DNA from: Hydrogenophaga sp.
GTDB taxonomy: Bacteria > Pseudomonadota > Gammaproteobacteria > Burkholderiales > Burkholderiaceae_C
Direction of reading: 5' to 3'
Assembly: GCA_030653975.1 (NCBI GenBank)
Contig: JAURYH010000002.1
Location: forward strand, 1-64,000
Length of the DNA: 64,000 bases
The notes under the pieces were generated by a model that worked only from the letters and a program-made list of their open reading frames with translations, had not been told where the DNA came from and searched no databases. The position numbers and the translations under genes were made by a program. Positions 41,976 to 51,400 of this stretch are shown here, piece after piece (position 1 is the first letter of the stretch; each line of letters opens with the position of its first letter).

Positions 41976-42743
41976 TCAGATGTAGGTCGAAGCCAGCCCG
42001 CCATCGACCGGCAGGTTGATGCCGCTGACCCAGCGCGACGCGTCGCTGCACAGGAAGGCGATCACCGGCGCCACCTCGTCGCTGAAGGCGGGGCGCTTCA
42101 TGCGGTGCGCGTCTTTTTCCACGCGCTCGTTGCCCAGCATCTGCACGAAGTCGCCCAGAATGGGGGTGAACACCGGGCCGGGGGCCACGCAGTTCATGCG
42201 GATGCCGCGCTCCAGAAACACCTTCTGCGACTGGGTGTAGGTCCAGACGATCAGCGCTTCCTTGAAGTACTGGTAGCAGGTGGCCTGCGGCACCGGGTGT
42301 TTCGCGAGCCAGGCGGCGCCGGCCTCGAAGCTGGTGGTGGCGCCCAGTTCGCGGTGCGGTTCCAGCCGGGCCGGCCACTCGGCGCCGAGGATGGAGGCGA
42401 TGTTGACGACCGAGCCGCCTTCGCCCATGCGCTCCATCACACGCTGCGTGAAGTGGCGCAGGCCCAGGTAGTTGACCTGGCCCACCAGCTCGGCGGGCGC
42501 CGTGCCGGGCACGCCGGCGATGTTGGCCAGCGCGTCGATGTGCGCAGGCAACTGGGCCATGGCGGCGTCGATGGCGGCCGGGTCGCCGAGGTCGATCTTC
42601 ACGAAGCCGTCCAGCGTGAGCATGGGGTCGTTGCGGTCCACGCCGATCACGCGCGCGCCTTGCAGGCGGGCGAGTTTGGCGAAGTCCGAGCCGATGCCCG
42701 AGCCGCAGCCCGTGACAACGATGGTTTTTCCTTGGAGGTTCAT
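41976..42743 (-). CDS. SDR oxidoreductase, coniferyl-alcohol-dehydrogenase-like
   Basis: MNLQGKTIVVTGCGSGIGSDFAKLARLQGARVIGVDRNDP; YQYFKEALIVW active site. Confidence 0.82.
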   Translation of the reverse strand: MNLQGKTIVVTGCGSGIGSDFAKLARLQGARVIGVDRNDPMLTLDGFVKIDLGDPAAIDAAMAQLPAHIDALANIAGVPGTAPAELVGQVNYLGLRHFTQRVMERMGEGGSVVNIASILGAEWPARLEPHRELGATTSFEAGAAWLAKHPVPQATCYQYFKEALIVWTYTQSQKVFLERGIRMNCVAPGPVFTPILGDFVQMLGNERVEKDAHRMKRPAFSDEVAPVIAFLCSDASRWVSGINLPVDGGLASTYI

Positions 42744-43717
42744 GGAGCAGTCCTTTCTTGGGGGAGGGAAACGGGTGAAGCGGGGGGGCGGGCCAAGAGC
42801 CGCACCAGGCGGGGGCTCAGAGCGCCCCACAGCCCTTGCGGCAGGAACAGGGCACAGCCGGCGGCCGCCGCGCCCAGGCCGGCGAGGTACCAGGCGCCGA
42901 AGTCGCCCATGAATTCCTGCAGCGCAAACAGCAGCAGCGCGCCGATGTAGGGACCGGGCCCGCTGCGCAGGCCACCCACCAGCACCATGAACAGCATCAG
43001 CACCGACCACTGCACGCCGAAGTTGGTGCGTGGCAGAAAGGTGATGGCGCTGGCCAGCCAGGCCACGCCGGCCAGTGCCGCGCCGAACGCGGCCAGCACG
43101 TAGATCGCCTGGCGGGTGCGCAGCACGCGCACGCCCAGCGAGGCGGCGGCTTCGTCGTCGTCACCGATGGCCTTGGCGGCGGTGCCGACATGGCTGCGCA
43201 GCAGCACGGCCATGGCCAGCGCCATGCCGGCCAGCGCGGCCAGTGCGAACCAGTAACCGATGCTGCGGCGCAGCTCGGGCTCCACCGCGTTGAGCGCAAT
43301 CAGCGAGGTGCCGGTTTCGCCCTGGATCAGCGGGTCCAGCATCACCAGAATGCGGATCACCTCGGCCACCACCCAGGTGCCGATGGCGAACTCGCCGTCC
43401 TTCAGCCTCAGCACGTAGAACGACAGCACCCAGGCCACCAGCGCCGCGCCCAGCGCGCCGGCCAGCAGCGCGGGGTAGGCCGGCAGGCCGCCGTCCACCA
43501 GGCGCAGCGCGAGGTAGCCACCGAGGCCGAAGAAGGCCTGCTGGCCCACCGACACCAGGCCCGCGTAACCGGCCATCAGGTTCCAGGTGGTGGCCAGCAA
43601 CATGTAGATGAACAGCGTGGTGAGCTTGTCCACCACCGAGGCGCCCGCGAAGGCCGGCACGCAGGCCAGCAGCAGCACGGCGGCGAGCGCCAGTCCGATG
43701 TGTTTTGAGGTGTTCAT
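42740..43717 (-). CDS. branched-chain amino acid-type ABC permease (LivM-like), second set
   Basis: LLATTWNLMAGYAGLVSVGQQAFFGLGGYLALRL; overlaps neighbours. Confidence 0.92.
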   Translation of the reverse strand: MNTSKHIGLALAAVLLLACVPAFAGASVVDKLTTLFIYMLLATTWNLMAGYAGLVSVGQQAFFGLGGYLALRLVDGGLPAYPALLAGALGAALVAWVLSFYVLRLKDGEFAIGTWVVAEVIRILVMLDPLIQGETGTSLIALNAVEPELRRSIGYWFALAALAGMALAMAVLLRSHVGTAAKAIGDDDEAAASLGVRVLRTRQAIYVLAAFGAALAGVAWLASAITFLPRTNFGVQWSVLMLFMVLVGGLRSGPGPYIGALLLFALQEFMGDFGAWYLAGLGAAAAGCALFLPQGLWGALSPRLVRLLARPPASPVSLPQERTAP

Positions 43718-44634
43718 GCCCGTGCCGCCTTTCGGGCGCTCGGGTGGCGCCAGCGCGGCAGCGCGGGGCGGCCCAACCGGTGGCGGTGGTTCCGCCACAG
43801 GCGCGCGCCGAGCACGGCCAGGAACAGCAGGTGCCCGGCGAGCTGGAAGCCCTGCGGTGACCACAGCGCGCCCAGGCTCTGCGCCACACCCAGCAACACA
43901 CCGCCCAGCAGCGTGCCCCACAGGGAGCCAATGCCGCCGATGACCACCGCCTCGAAGGCCTGGATCAGCAGCATCGGACCGCCATAGGGTTCCACCGTGG
44001 CCTGCATGGCCAGCAGCGCGCCGGCCAGCCCGGCCAGGGCCACCGCGATGGCGGCCGCCGCGCGGTGCACCCGCGTGGCGTCCACGCCGCACAGCGCGGC
44101 GGCCTCGGGGTCGCTGGCGGCCGCGCGGATGGCGCGGCCCAGTCGGGTGAAGCTGAGCATCAGCTGCAGCCCGGCCAGCACCGCCACCGCGATCGCGAAG
44201 ATGATCACCGGCAGCTGGCCCACGATGATGCCGCCCGGCAGCTCCCAGCTGGCCCAGGCCAGATCGCCCAGCGCGTTGCCCAGCGAGCGCGCCTCGGAGC
44301 CGAACACGCCGTACAGCGCGTTCTGCAGCACCGCGCCCAGGCCGAAGGTGACCAGCAGCGGCAACAGGATGCCGGCGCGCAGCGTGCGGGCAAACAGCCA
44401 GCGCTGCAGGCCGATGCCGATCAGCGCCATCACCGGCAGCACCAGCGCCAGCGCCAGCCAGGGCGAGAGGCTGAAACGTTCGGTGAGCGCGATCACGCCG
44501 AAGGCGCCAACGATGGCCAGGTCGCCGTGCGCGAGGTTGATGATGCGCATGACGCCGAACATCAGGGACAGGCCGGCCGCGAGGATGGCGTAGAAGCCCC
44601 CCAGCAGCAGGCCCTGAATCAGGGCTTCGGTCAT
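43714..44634 (-). CDS. branched-chain amino acid-type ABC permease (LivH-like), second set
   Basis: MTEALIQGLLLGGFYAILAAGLSLMFGVMRIINLAHGDLAIVGAFG. Confidence 0.92.
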   Translation of the reverse strand: MTEALIQGLLLGGFYAILAAGLSLMFGVMRIINLAHGDLAIVGAFGVIALTERFSLSPWLALALVLPVMALIGIGLQRWLFARTLRAGILLPLLVTFGLGAVLQNALYGVFGSEARSLGNALGDLAWASWELPGGIIVGQLPVIIFAIAVAVLAGLQLMLSFTRLGRAIRAAASDPEAAALCGVDATRVHRAAAAIAVALAGLAGALLAMQATVEPYGGPMLLIQAFEAVVIGGIGSLWGTLLGGVLLGVAQSLGALWSPQGFQLAGHLLFLAVLGARLWRNHRHRLGRPALPRWRHPSARKAARA

Positions 44635-45368
44635 GGCTGTGTCTCCAGGGGGCGTTCGGCTTCGACGCCGAAATAGGCCGCCGTGACGGCTTCGCGGCTG
44701 AGCGATTGCGCCGGGCCCTGCAGCACGATGCGGCCCTCGCGCAGGCAGAGCACGCGGTCGGCAAAGGCCATGGCGCGCGACAGGTCCTGCTCCACGATCA
44801 GCAGACTGGTGCGGCCACGCTCGCGCAGGTGGGCGAGGTTGCGGTAGACCTCTTCCACCGCCAGCGGTGACAGGCCCAGCGACACTTCGTCGAGCAGCAG
44901 CACGTCGGGGTTGGTCATGAGCGCGCGGCCGATGGCCGCGGCCTGGCGCTGGCCACCGGAGAGCGCGCCGGCGGGCCGGTCGATGATGGGTGGCAGTGCG
45001 GGCAGCGCGTCCAGCACCTTCTGGATCGTCCAGTCACCCGCCCGACCGTGGTCGCCCGCCACGCGCAGGTTCTCGCGCACGCTCATGTCGTCAAACAGGC
45101 GCCGACCTTCGGGCACCATGGCCAGGCCGCGTCGCACGCGCTGGTGCGCCAGCAGCGCGGTGATGTCCGTGCCGTCGAGCATCACCCGCCCCGCGGCGCT
45201 GGGGTGCACGCCCGCCAGGCAACGCAGCAGCGTGGTCTTGCCCGCGCCGTTGGCGCCGATCAGGGCCACCACCTCGCCGCGCGCGATGGAAAAGCCCAGG
45301 TCGCGCACGGCGACCAGCTGGCCGTGCGCCGCGCGCAGGCCTTGTACGTCCAGCAGTGACTCGCTCAT
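44631..45368 (-). CDS. ABC ATP-binding protein (LivF-like), second set
   Basis: LLDVQGLRAAHGQLVAVRDLGFSIARGEVVALIGANGAGKTTLLRCLAG; LSGGQRQ. Confidence 0.93.
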   Translation of the reverse strand: MSESLLDVQGLRAAHGQLVAVRDLGFSIARGEVVALIGANGAGKTTLLRCLAGVHPSAAGRVMLDGTDITALLAHQRVRRGLAMVPEGRRLFDDMSVRENLRVAGDHGRAGDWTIQKVLDALPALPPIIDRPAGALSGGQRQAAAIGRALMTNPDVLLLDEVSLGLSPLAVEEVYRNLAHLRERGRTSLLIVEQDLSRAMAFADRVLCLREGRIVLQGPAQSLSREAVTAAYFGVEAERPLETQP

Positions 45369-46087
45369 GCTGCGACGCCTCCGAGGTAGGCACTCATCAC
45401 CAGCGGGTTGGCCATCACCTCGTTGGGCGCGCCTTCGGCCAGCACGCCACCGGCGTCCATGCAGACCAGGCGGTCGATCACGCGCAGCAGTGCGTGCAGC
45501 ACGTGTTCGATCCAGACGATGGTCAGGCCGTCGTCGCACAGCGTGCCGATGAGGTCCACGAGCAGGTGCAGTTCGCCCTCGGTGAGCCCGCCGCCGATCT
45601 CGTCGAGCAGCAGCACCGTGGGCCGGGTGGCCAGGGTGCGCGCGAGTTCCAGGCGCTTGCGGTCCAGCAGGCCCAGCGTGGCAGTGGGTCGCGCCGCCAG
45701 CGCGCCCAGGCCCACGCGGTCCAGCGCGTCTTGCGCCTGTTTCACGGCCGCCGCGCCGCGCAGGGCCGCGCCGTGCTGCGCCGCCACCAGCGTGTTCTCC
45801 AGCACCGACATGCCCAGGAAAGGCCGCGGCACCTGGTGGGTGCGTGCGATGCCGTGGCGGCAGCGCGTGGCCGCGGTCCAGGCGCTGATGTCCTGGCCTT
45901 CAAAGTGCACCACCCCTTCGGTGGCCGGCAGCGTGCCGGCCAGCACACCGAACAAGGTGGTCTTGCCCGCGCCGTTCGGCCCCACCACACCCAGCGCCTC
46001 ACCACGCCGGATCGTGATGTCCACGCCGTGCAGCACCTGCAGGCTGCCAAAGCGCTTGACGATGCCTTTACCGCTCAAGAGATCCAT
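45365..46087 (-). CDS. ABC ATP-binding protein (LivG-like), second set
   Basis: MDLLSGKGIVKRFGSLQVLHGVDITIRRGEALGVVGPNGAGKTTLFGVLAG; LGLLDRKRLELA. Confidence 0.92.
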   Translation of the reverse strand: MDLLSGKGIVKRFGSLQVLHGVDITIRRGEALGVVGPNGAGKTTLFGVLAGTLPATEGVVHFEGQDISAWTAATRCRHGIARTHQVPRPFLGMSVLENTLVAAQHGAALRGAAAVKQAQDALDRVGLGALAARPTATLGLLDRKRLELARTLATRPTVLLLDEIGGGLTEGELHLLVDLIGTLCDDGLTIVWIEHVLHALLRVIDRLVCMDAGGVLAEGAPNEVMANPLVMSAYLGGVAA

Positions 46088-46151
46088 GATGGCTTTCAAA
46101 CGAAGAATGGAAAGAGAAGAGAAAAATGCCCGCGCGGCGGAAACAAGCGTG

Positions 46152-46300
46152 CTGTGGCTTGACTCCTTCCCCCTCTGGGGGAAGGTGGGGATGGGGGCCG
46201 TTGCCGCTGTGCAAGACCCGCTAGTGGCCAACACGTTTGCGTGCGTGCCCCCATCCCAGCCTTCCCCCAGCGGGGGAAGGAGCAAGTCACAGAACCCATC
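46152..46300. repeat. composite palindromic repeat, copy A
   Basis: CTTCCCCCTCTGGGGGAAGGTGGGGATGGGGG...CCCCCATCCCAGCCTTCCCCCAGCGGGGGAAG; core GGGGGCCGTTGCCGC..CAAGACC..TGGCCAACAC shared with 51257. Confidence 0.75.
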
Positions 46301-46333
46301 GCTTTGAATCGCACCCAACCAGCCTTGGAAGGT

Positions 46334-47635
46334 TCAGCCCCTCCCCATCGCGTAAGCCTTCATCTGCGAAGTCACCGCCACGCGCGGGTGGTCCGCGTTG
46401 GAGACGATCTCGATGTCGAACTTCGCCTTCGAGCCCGGCTTGGCGCGCACCCACTGCACGCCCACCAGGCCGGTGGGGGCGCAGTTGGGCACCGGGCCAG
46501 CGGTGAAGTCCACCAGGCCCACGGCGGTCTCGGTTTTCAGGGTGGCCAGTGCCTGGGCCATCGCCGCGCGGTCCCTGGGGTTGGGGCAGGCGCGCACCGC
46601 GGCCAGCGCGGCGTCGAACAGTGCGGCGGTGGCGCCGAGCTGCTGGTTCACGCCCTTGCCGCTGGCCTTCTCGAAGCTGTCGGCCAGTTGCGCGCACGAC
46701 AGGCCGGTGGCCGACGACTGGAACGGGAAGCTTCGGTGCCAGTAGGCCCCGGCGTGCAGGCCGTGGCCCAGCGTGCCCAGCGCTTCCAGCTCGGCGGCGA
46801 ACAGACCGGCCTTGGCCAGTTGCACCACCTTCACCTGCTGTGCCAGGCCGCGCTGTGCCGCCTGGCGCCAGAACACCGCGAAGTCGGGCGGGAAGGGGAA
46901 GGTGTTGAAAATCTCCACGCCTTCCTTCTTGAACAGCGCGATCTGGGCCGAGAAGTCGGCCACGCCGTTCTGGTACGGGCCGGCGTCGACCACCGTGAAG
47001 CCGGCCTTCTGCAGCGCCGGGATCAGCAGCCCGCGGATCGCGTTGCCGTCGGCATCGGCCGGCAGCAGCATGCCCACCTTCTTGTTGGTTTTCACCAGGC
47101 TCCACTGGTCGGCATACAGCTTGGCGAAGTTGCCGACGCCGAACGAGAAGTGGTAGGTCCACTTGAACGGCGAGGGCTCGCCCGGCTTGGCGCCGCGACC
47201 GAAGTAGAACGCTTCCCACGGCGAGGTGGTGGACAGCGCGGGAATGCCGGCCGCCTCGCAGGCGTCGGCCACCGGGTTCACCGTCTCGGGCGTGGAGGTG
47301 GACAGCACCAGATCCACCTTGTCGCTGTTGATCAGCTCCTTGGCCACCTGCGCGGCACGCACCGGGTTGGACTGCGTGTCCTTGTGGATGAACTCCAGCT
47401 GGAGACGCTTGCCGCCGGCGTCGATTCCGGCGGCCGTGTGCTTGCGCACCAGGTCCAGCACATGGCCGTCGCCCTCGCCAAAGATGCCCAGCGGGCCGGA
47501 CGTGGGGCTGACCACGCCGATGCGCAGCGTGTCGCTCTGGGCGCGCGCCAGCATGGGCAGCGCGGCACCGGCGGCGGTAGCGACACCGGCGCGCAGCACG
47601 TCGCGGCGGCCGAAGTGGGATGCTTGATGTGTCAT
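46334..47635 (-). CDS. ABC transporter substrate-binding protein, Tat-like signal
   Basis: MTHQASHFGRRDVLRAGVATAAGAALPMLARAQSDTLRIGVVSPTSGPLGIFG. Confidence 0.9.
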   Translation of the reverse strand: MTHQASHFGRRDVLRAGVATAAGAALPMLARAQSDTLRIGVVSPTSGPLGIFGEGDGHVLDLVRKHTAAGIDAGGKRLQLEFIHKDTQSNPVRAAQVAKELINSDKVDLVLSTSTPETVNPVADACEAAGIPALSTTSPWEAFYFGRGAKPGEPSPFKWTYHFSFGVGNFAKLYADQWSLVKTNKKVGMLLPADADGNAIRGLLIPALQKAGFTVVDAGPYQNGVADFSAQIALFKKEGVEIFNTFPFPPDFAVFWRQAAQRGLAQQVKVVQLAKAGLFAAELEALGTLGHGLHAGAYWHRSFPFQSSATGLSCAQLADSFEKASGKGVNQQLGATAALFDAALAAVRACPNPRDRAAMAQALATLKTETAVGLVDFTAGPVPNCAPTGLVGVQWVRAKPGSKAKFDIEIVSNADHPRVAVTSQMKAYAMGRG

Positions 47636-47694
47636 GTCTGTCTCCTGGTTGTGATGGTGCGATTCCCGACGCGTGAAGCGCTGCGGGGGGCTCT

Positions 47695-49170
47695 TCAGAA
47701 CGGGAATGCGGGGGGCGCGTCCTTCACCGTGATCCACTGCCATTGCGTGTATTCGTCGATGTCGGCCGGGCCGCCCACGCTGCCGCCGTTGCCACCGATG
47801 CCGGGGCCGCCGAAGGGGTTGGTGCACTCGTCGCAGACGGTCTGGTCGTTGATGTGCACCATGCCGGCGCGCAGGCGCTGGCCGATGGCCAGGGCGCGGC
47901 TGATGGAGGGGCTGATCACCGCGGCGGCCAGGCCGCCCTGGCTGGTGTTGGCCAGTTGCACCGCTTCGTCGTCGGTGCTGAAGGTGACCAGGTTGACCAC
48001 CGGGCCGAAGGGCTCTTCGTCGAACGAGCGGATGCCGGGCTTCACGCCCGAGAGCACGGTGGGCTTGTAGCAAAGGCCCTCGTGGGTGCCGCCAGCTTCG
48101 AGCACGGCGCCCTGCTTCACGCTGTCCTGGATCACGTCGTCGAAGTGCTTGAGCTGCTTGGCGTCGATCATCGGGCCCAGGGCCACCTGGCCGCTGGCGC
48201 CGTCGCCCACCGGCAGGTGCGTGGCCTTGCCGATCATGCGCGCCTTGAAGCCTTCGGCGATGGACTCGTGCACCAGGATGCGGTTGGACGCCATGCAGAT
48301 CTGGCCCTGGTGGAACCAGGCGCCGAACGCGGCGGCGCTGGCGGCAGCGTCGAGGTCGGCGTCTTCCAGCACGATCAGGTTGTTGGCGCCGCCCAGCTCC
48401 AGCGACACCTTCTTCAGGTGTTCACCGGCCAGCGCGCCGATGCGGCGTCCCACGGCGGGCGAGCCGGTGAAGGCGATCATGGGCACGCGCGGGTCGACCA
48501 CCAGCGCCTCGCCGGCTTCGGCGTCGCCCGGCAACACCTGCAGCAGGCCCTGGGGCAGGCCGGCTTCTTCGAACACGCGGGCGATGATGAAACCACCGCT
48601 CACAGGGGTTCGCGTGTCGGGCTTGAGCACCACCGCGTTGCCCAGCGCCAGCGCCGGGGCCACGGCGCGCAGGCTCAGGATCAGCGGGAAGTTGAACGGC
48701 GAGATCACACCCACCACGCCGTGCGGCACCCTCCGCGCGAACGACAGCCGGCCGGCCGCGCTGGGCAACACCTGGCCCTGCGCCTGCATGGGCAGGCCGG
48801 CGGCCAGGTGGCACAGCGTGATGGACTCGTTCACCTCGTGCTGGCCCTTGGGCAGGATGCCGCCGGTTTCGCGAGCGATGGTCAGTGCCAGTTCGGCAAA
48901 GTGCTGCTGGAACAGCGCGGCGGCGCGGTGGAACACGGCCGAACGCTCGCGCGGGCCCATGGCGGCCCAGGCGGGCTGCGCCGCCTGCGCACGGCCGATG
49001 GCGGCACGCATGTCGGCCGCGCTGGCGATGCCCACCTGCGAAAGCACCTGGCCGGTGGCCGGTTCCTTGACGTCGCGCACGCTGGCGAGCGCGGTGGACC
49101 ATGTGCCGTCGAAGGCTTTGCCCGACGTGAGGCGGCTGTCGAGCCAGACCGGATTTTCGGAAACACCCAT
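47695..49170 (-). CDS. aldehyde dehydrogenase (benzaldehyde/vanillin-type)
   Basis: VGVISPFNFPLILSLRAVAPALALGNAVVLKPD; FTGSPAVGRRIG; VSLELGGANNLIVLEDADLDAA; GQICMASNRILVHE; RBS AGGAG upstream of ATG 49170. Confidence 0.93.
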   Translation of the reverse strand: MGVSENPVWLDSRLTSGKAFDGTWSTALASVRDVKEPATGQVLSQVGIASAADMRAAIGRAQAAQPAWAAMGPRERSAVFHRAAALFQQHFAELALTIARETGGILPKGQHEVNESITLCHLAAGLPMQAQGQVLPSAAGRLSFARRVPHGVVGVISPFNFPLILSLRAVAPALALGNAVVLKPDTRTPVSGGFIIARVFEEAGLPQGLLQVLPGDAEAGEALVVDPRVPMIAFTGSPAVGRRIGALAGEHLKKVSLELGGANNLIVLEDADLDAAASAAAFGAWFHQGQICMASNRILVHESIAEGFKARMIGKATHLPVGDGASGQVALGPMIDAKQLKHFDDVIQDSVKQGAVLEAGGTHEGLCYKPTVLSGVKPGIRSFDEEPFGPVVNLVTFSTDDEAVQLANTSQGGLAAAVISPSISRALAIGQRLRAGMVHINDQTVCDECTNPFGGPGIGGNGGSVGGPADIDEYTQWQWITVKDAPPAFPF

Positions 49171-49224
49171 TGTTTTGCTCCTGTTGATCGTTCGTGCACA
49201 CCACACGGTGGCTGCAACAGGATT

Positions 49225-49240
49225 CGCAACGGGCGTACCA
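49225..49240 (-). promoter_or_regulatory. candidate sigma54 (-24/-12) promoter for the aldehyde dehydrogenase gene
   Basis: Reverse strand reads TGGTACGCCCGTTGCG, one mismatch from TGGCACR-N4-TTGC; about 55 bp upstream of ATG. Confidence 0.65.
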
Positions 49241-49374
49241 GCGCAATCGCGCAGGCCGACCCGGAGGCCGGCATTTCCGGGTTTTTTCAGAGGGGCCGAT
49301 CAGGACTTTCCCTAGGGGATTTGTGGGGGTCTGAATGCACTGCTGGAGCCCCAAAAAAGTTACTATAAATAAAC

Positions 49375-49417
49375 AAATGTGATGTTCACATTTCATCAAA
49401 ACATTCATGAATTGATG
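49375..49417. promoter_or_regulatory. palindrome cluster, candidate enhancer/operator sites
   Basis: AAATGTGA-TGT-TCACATTT (49375-49393, perfect 8-bp arms), ATTCATGAAT (49403-49412), CATCAA/TTGATG (49394-49417). Confidence 0.55.
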
Positions 49418-49424
49418 TTCCTTC

Positions 49425-51248
49425 ATGCCACGACAACGCATCTCCCTGGCCGATCTGGCCCGCATCGCGAACAGCAAGGACGAGCCCCGGACCGCACCCG
49501 GCGAGCGGGTGATGGCCGGGTTCGACACCAGCGGCGTCAGCCAGCAGGCGCACCCGACGGTGGCCGACCTGAGCGAGTGCCTGTTCTTTTCGCCGGGCGA
49601 CGGCCGCATCTGGCTGCAGGACCAGCGCATGGTGTTGCTGCATTCGGAGGCGCTGGGCTCGCTGCGCCGCGAGCTGATCGACAGCATCGGCCTGGACAAG
49701 GCGCGCGGCCTGCTCACGCGCGCGGGCTACGTCAGCGGTGCGCGCGACGCGCAACTGGTGCGCCAGCAGTGGCCCGACGCCGACCCGCCGGCGGCCGCCA
49801 TGGCGGGCACGCGCCTGCACGCGCTGGAGGGCGTGGTCCAGGTGGAGCTGGTGCACGCGGCCTACGACGCCGTCACCGGGGCCTACGACGGTGAGTTCCT
49901 CTGGCACAACTCCAGCGAGGACGACGAACACATCGCCGCCTACGGCGTGGGCGGGGCGCCCGCCTGCTGGATGCAGGTGGGCTACGCCACCGGCTACGTG
50001 AGCACGCTGTTCGGGCGGCTGATCGTCTTTCGCGAGGTGAACTGCCGCTCGTCTGGCGACCCCCATTGCCGCGTCATTGGCAAATCGGCCGAACTCTGGG
50101 ACGACGTGCAGCAGGACCTGCGCTACCTCAATGCCCAGGCCTTCGTGGGGGCGTCCGCCGGGGCCGACGGTGCGGTGCCGGTGGTGGATCTGCAGGCCTA
50201 TGCGGCGGCCAACCCCGGCACCGAGCAGAGCATGGTGGGCACCTCCTCGTCGTTCAACGCGGCCTGCCACATGCTGCACCGCGTGGCGCCGACCACCGCC
50301 ACCGTGCTCTTCACGGGCGAGTCCGGCGTGGGCAAGGAGATGTTCGCCAGCACCCTGCACCGCATCAGCCCGCGCAAGGACCAGCCCTTCGTGGCCATCA
50401 ACTGCGCGGCCATACCCGAGACGCTCATGGAGAGCGAGCTCTTCGGCGTGGAGCGCGGCGCCTACACCGGCGCCGGCGCCTCGCGCCCGGGACGCTTCGA
50501 GCGCGCGCATGGCGGCACGCTGTTCCTCGACGAGGTCGGCACCTTGAGTTTTGTCGCCCAGGGCAAGCTGCTGCGCGCCCTGCAGGAGGGCGAAGTCGAA
50601 CGCGTGGGCGGCACGCGGTCCATCGGCGTGGACGTGCGCGTGATCGCGGCCACCAACGTGGACCTGCGACAGGCGGTGCGCGAAGGGCGGTTTCGCGAAG
50701 ACCTGTTCTTCCGCCTCAACGTCTTCCCCATCCACCTGCCCCCGCTGCGCGACCGGCGCGACGACATCCCGCTGCTGATGAGCCACTTTCTGGCGCACTA
50801 CAACAAGCGCCACCAGCGCCAGGTGGCGGGCTTCAGCCAGGCCGCCGTGAAGGCCATGTACAACTACGGCTTTCCGGGCAACATCCGCGAGCTGCAGAAC
50901 CTGGTGGAGCGCGGCGTCATCCTGGTGAGCGACGGCGAGGCCATCGACGTGCACCACCTCTTCAGCAGCGGCGAGTCGCTCGCGCAGAACGTGTTGTCGC
51001 TGGCGTGGCGCGATGGCGGTCCGGCCACACTCAGCCTGCTCGGTACCCGCCCGACGGCCGCAGCGGACGAGGCGGCGGGCACGGTACCCGGCGCTTCACA
51101 GAGCGGCGCGCTGGAGCAGGCCGAACTGGCGCTGTTGCGCCAGGCCATCCGGCGCAGCGGCGGCAACCTCGCGGCCGCGGCGCGCGACCTCGGGGTCAGC
51201 CGCGCGACCGTGGCTTACCGGGCGAAGAAGTTCGGCCTGGTGATTTGA
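49425..51248 (+). CDS. sigma54-dependent activator, XylR/DmpR/PoxR-like (XylR_N-V4R-AAA+-Fis)
   Basis: V4R-like [86 protein letters not shown]-terminal [21 protein letters not shown]. Confidence 0.93.
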   Translation: MPRQRISLADLARIANSKDEPRTAPGERVMAGFDTSGVSQQAHPTVADLSECLFFSPGDGRIWLQDQRMVLLHSEALGSLRRELIDSIGLDKARGLLTRAGYVSGARDAQLVRQQWPDADPPAAAMAGTRLHALEGVVQVELVHAAYDAVTGAYDGEFLWHNSSEDDEHIAAYGVGGAPACWMQVGYATGYVSTLFGRLIVFREVNCRSSGDPHCRVIGKSAELWDDVQQDLRYLNAQAFVGASAGADGAVPVVDLQAYAAANPGTEQSMVGTSSSFNAACHMLHRVAPTTATVLFTGESGVGKEMFASTLHRISPRKDQPFVAINCAAIPETLMESELFGVERGAYTGAGASRPGRFERAHGGTLFLDEVGTLSFVAQGKLLRALQEGEVERVGGTRSIGVDVRVIAATNVDLRQAVREGRFREDLFFRLNVFPIHLPPLRDRRDDIPLLMSHFLAHYNKRHQRQVAGFSQAAVKAMYNYGFPGNIRELQNLVERGVILVSDGEAIDVHHLFSSGESLAQNVLSLAWRDGGPATLSLLGTRPTAAADEAAGTVPGASQSGALEQAELALLRQAIRRSGGNLAAAARDLGVSRATVAYRAKKFGLVI

Positions 51249-51256
51249 CTGGCGTG

Positions 51257-51400
51257 ATGTGGCTTGACGCCTTCCCCCGCTGGGGGAAGGTCGGAATGGG
51301 GGCCGTTTCCGCGGTACAAGACCGGCCATTGGCCAACACCTCTGCACGCAGGCCCCTCACCCCAACCCTCTCCCCAGAGGGGCGAGGGAGTGAAGCGCCG
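51257..51400. repeat. composite palindromic repeat, copy B
   Basis: GTGGCTTGACGCCTTCCCCCGCTGGGGGAAGGTCGGAATGGGGGCCGTTTCCGCGGTACAAGACCGGCCATTGGCCAACAC..., homologous to copy A; convergent intergenic. Confidence 0.7.

Noticed and set aside
40011-42950. 979-aa forward ORF
   Set aside because: Antisense of DUF1329, DUF1302 and SDR genes; low-complexity composition.
46088-46318. N-terminal extension of the second LivG-like ORF (MGAIQSDGFCDLLLPPLGEG...)
   Set aside because: Encoded by repeat copy A; true start is ATG 46087 or a few codons upstream.
50430-50480. GAYTGA instead of GAFTGA in the sigma54 activator as evidence of a defective regulator
   Set aside because: Tyr at this position occurs in functional bacterial enhancer-binding proteins; not evidence of inactivation.
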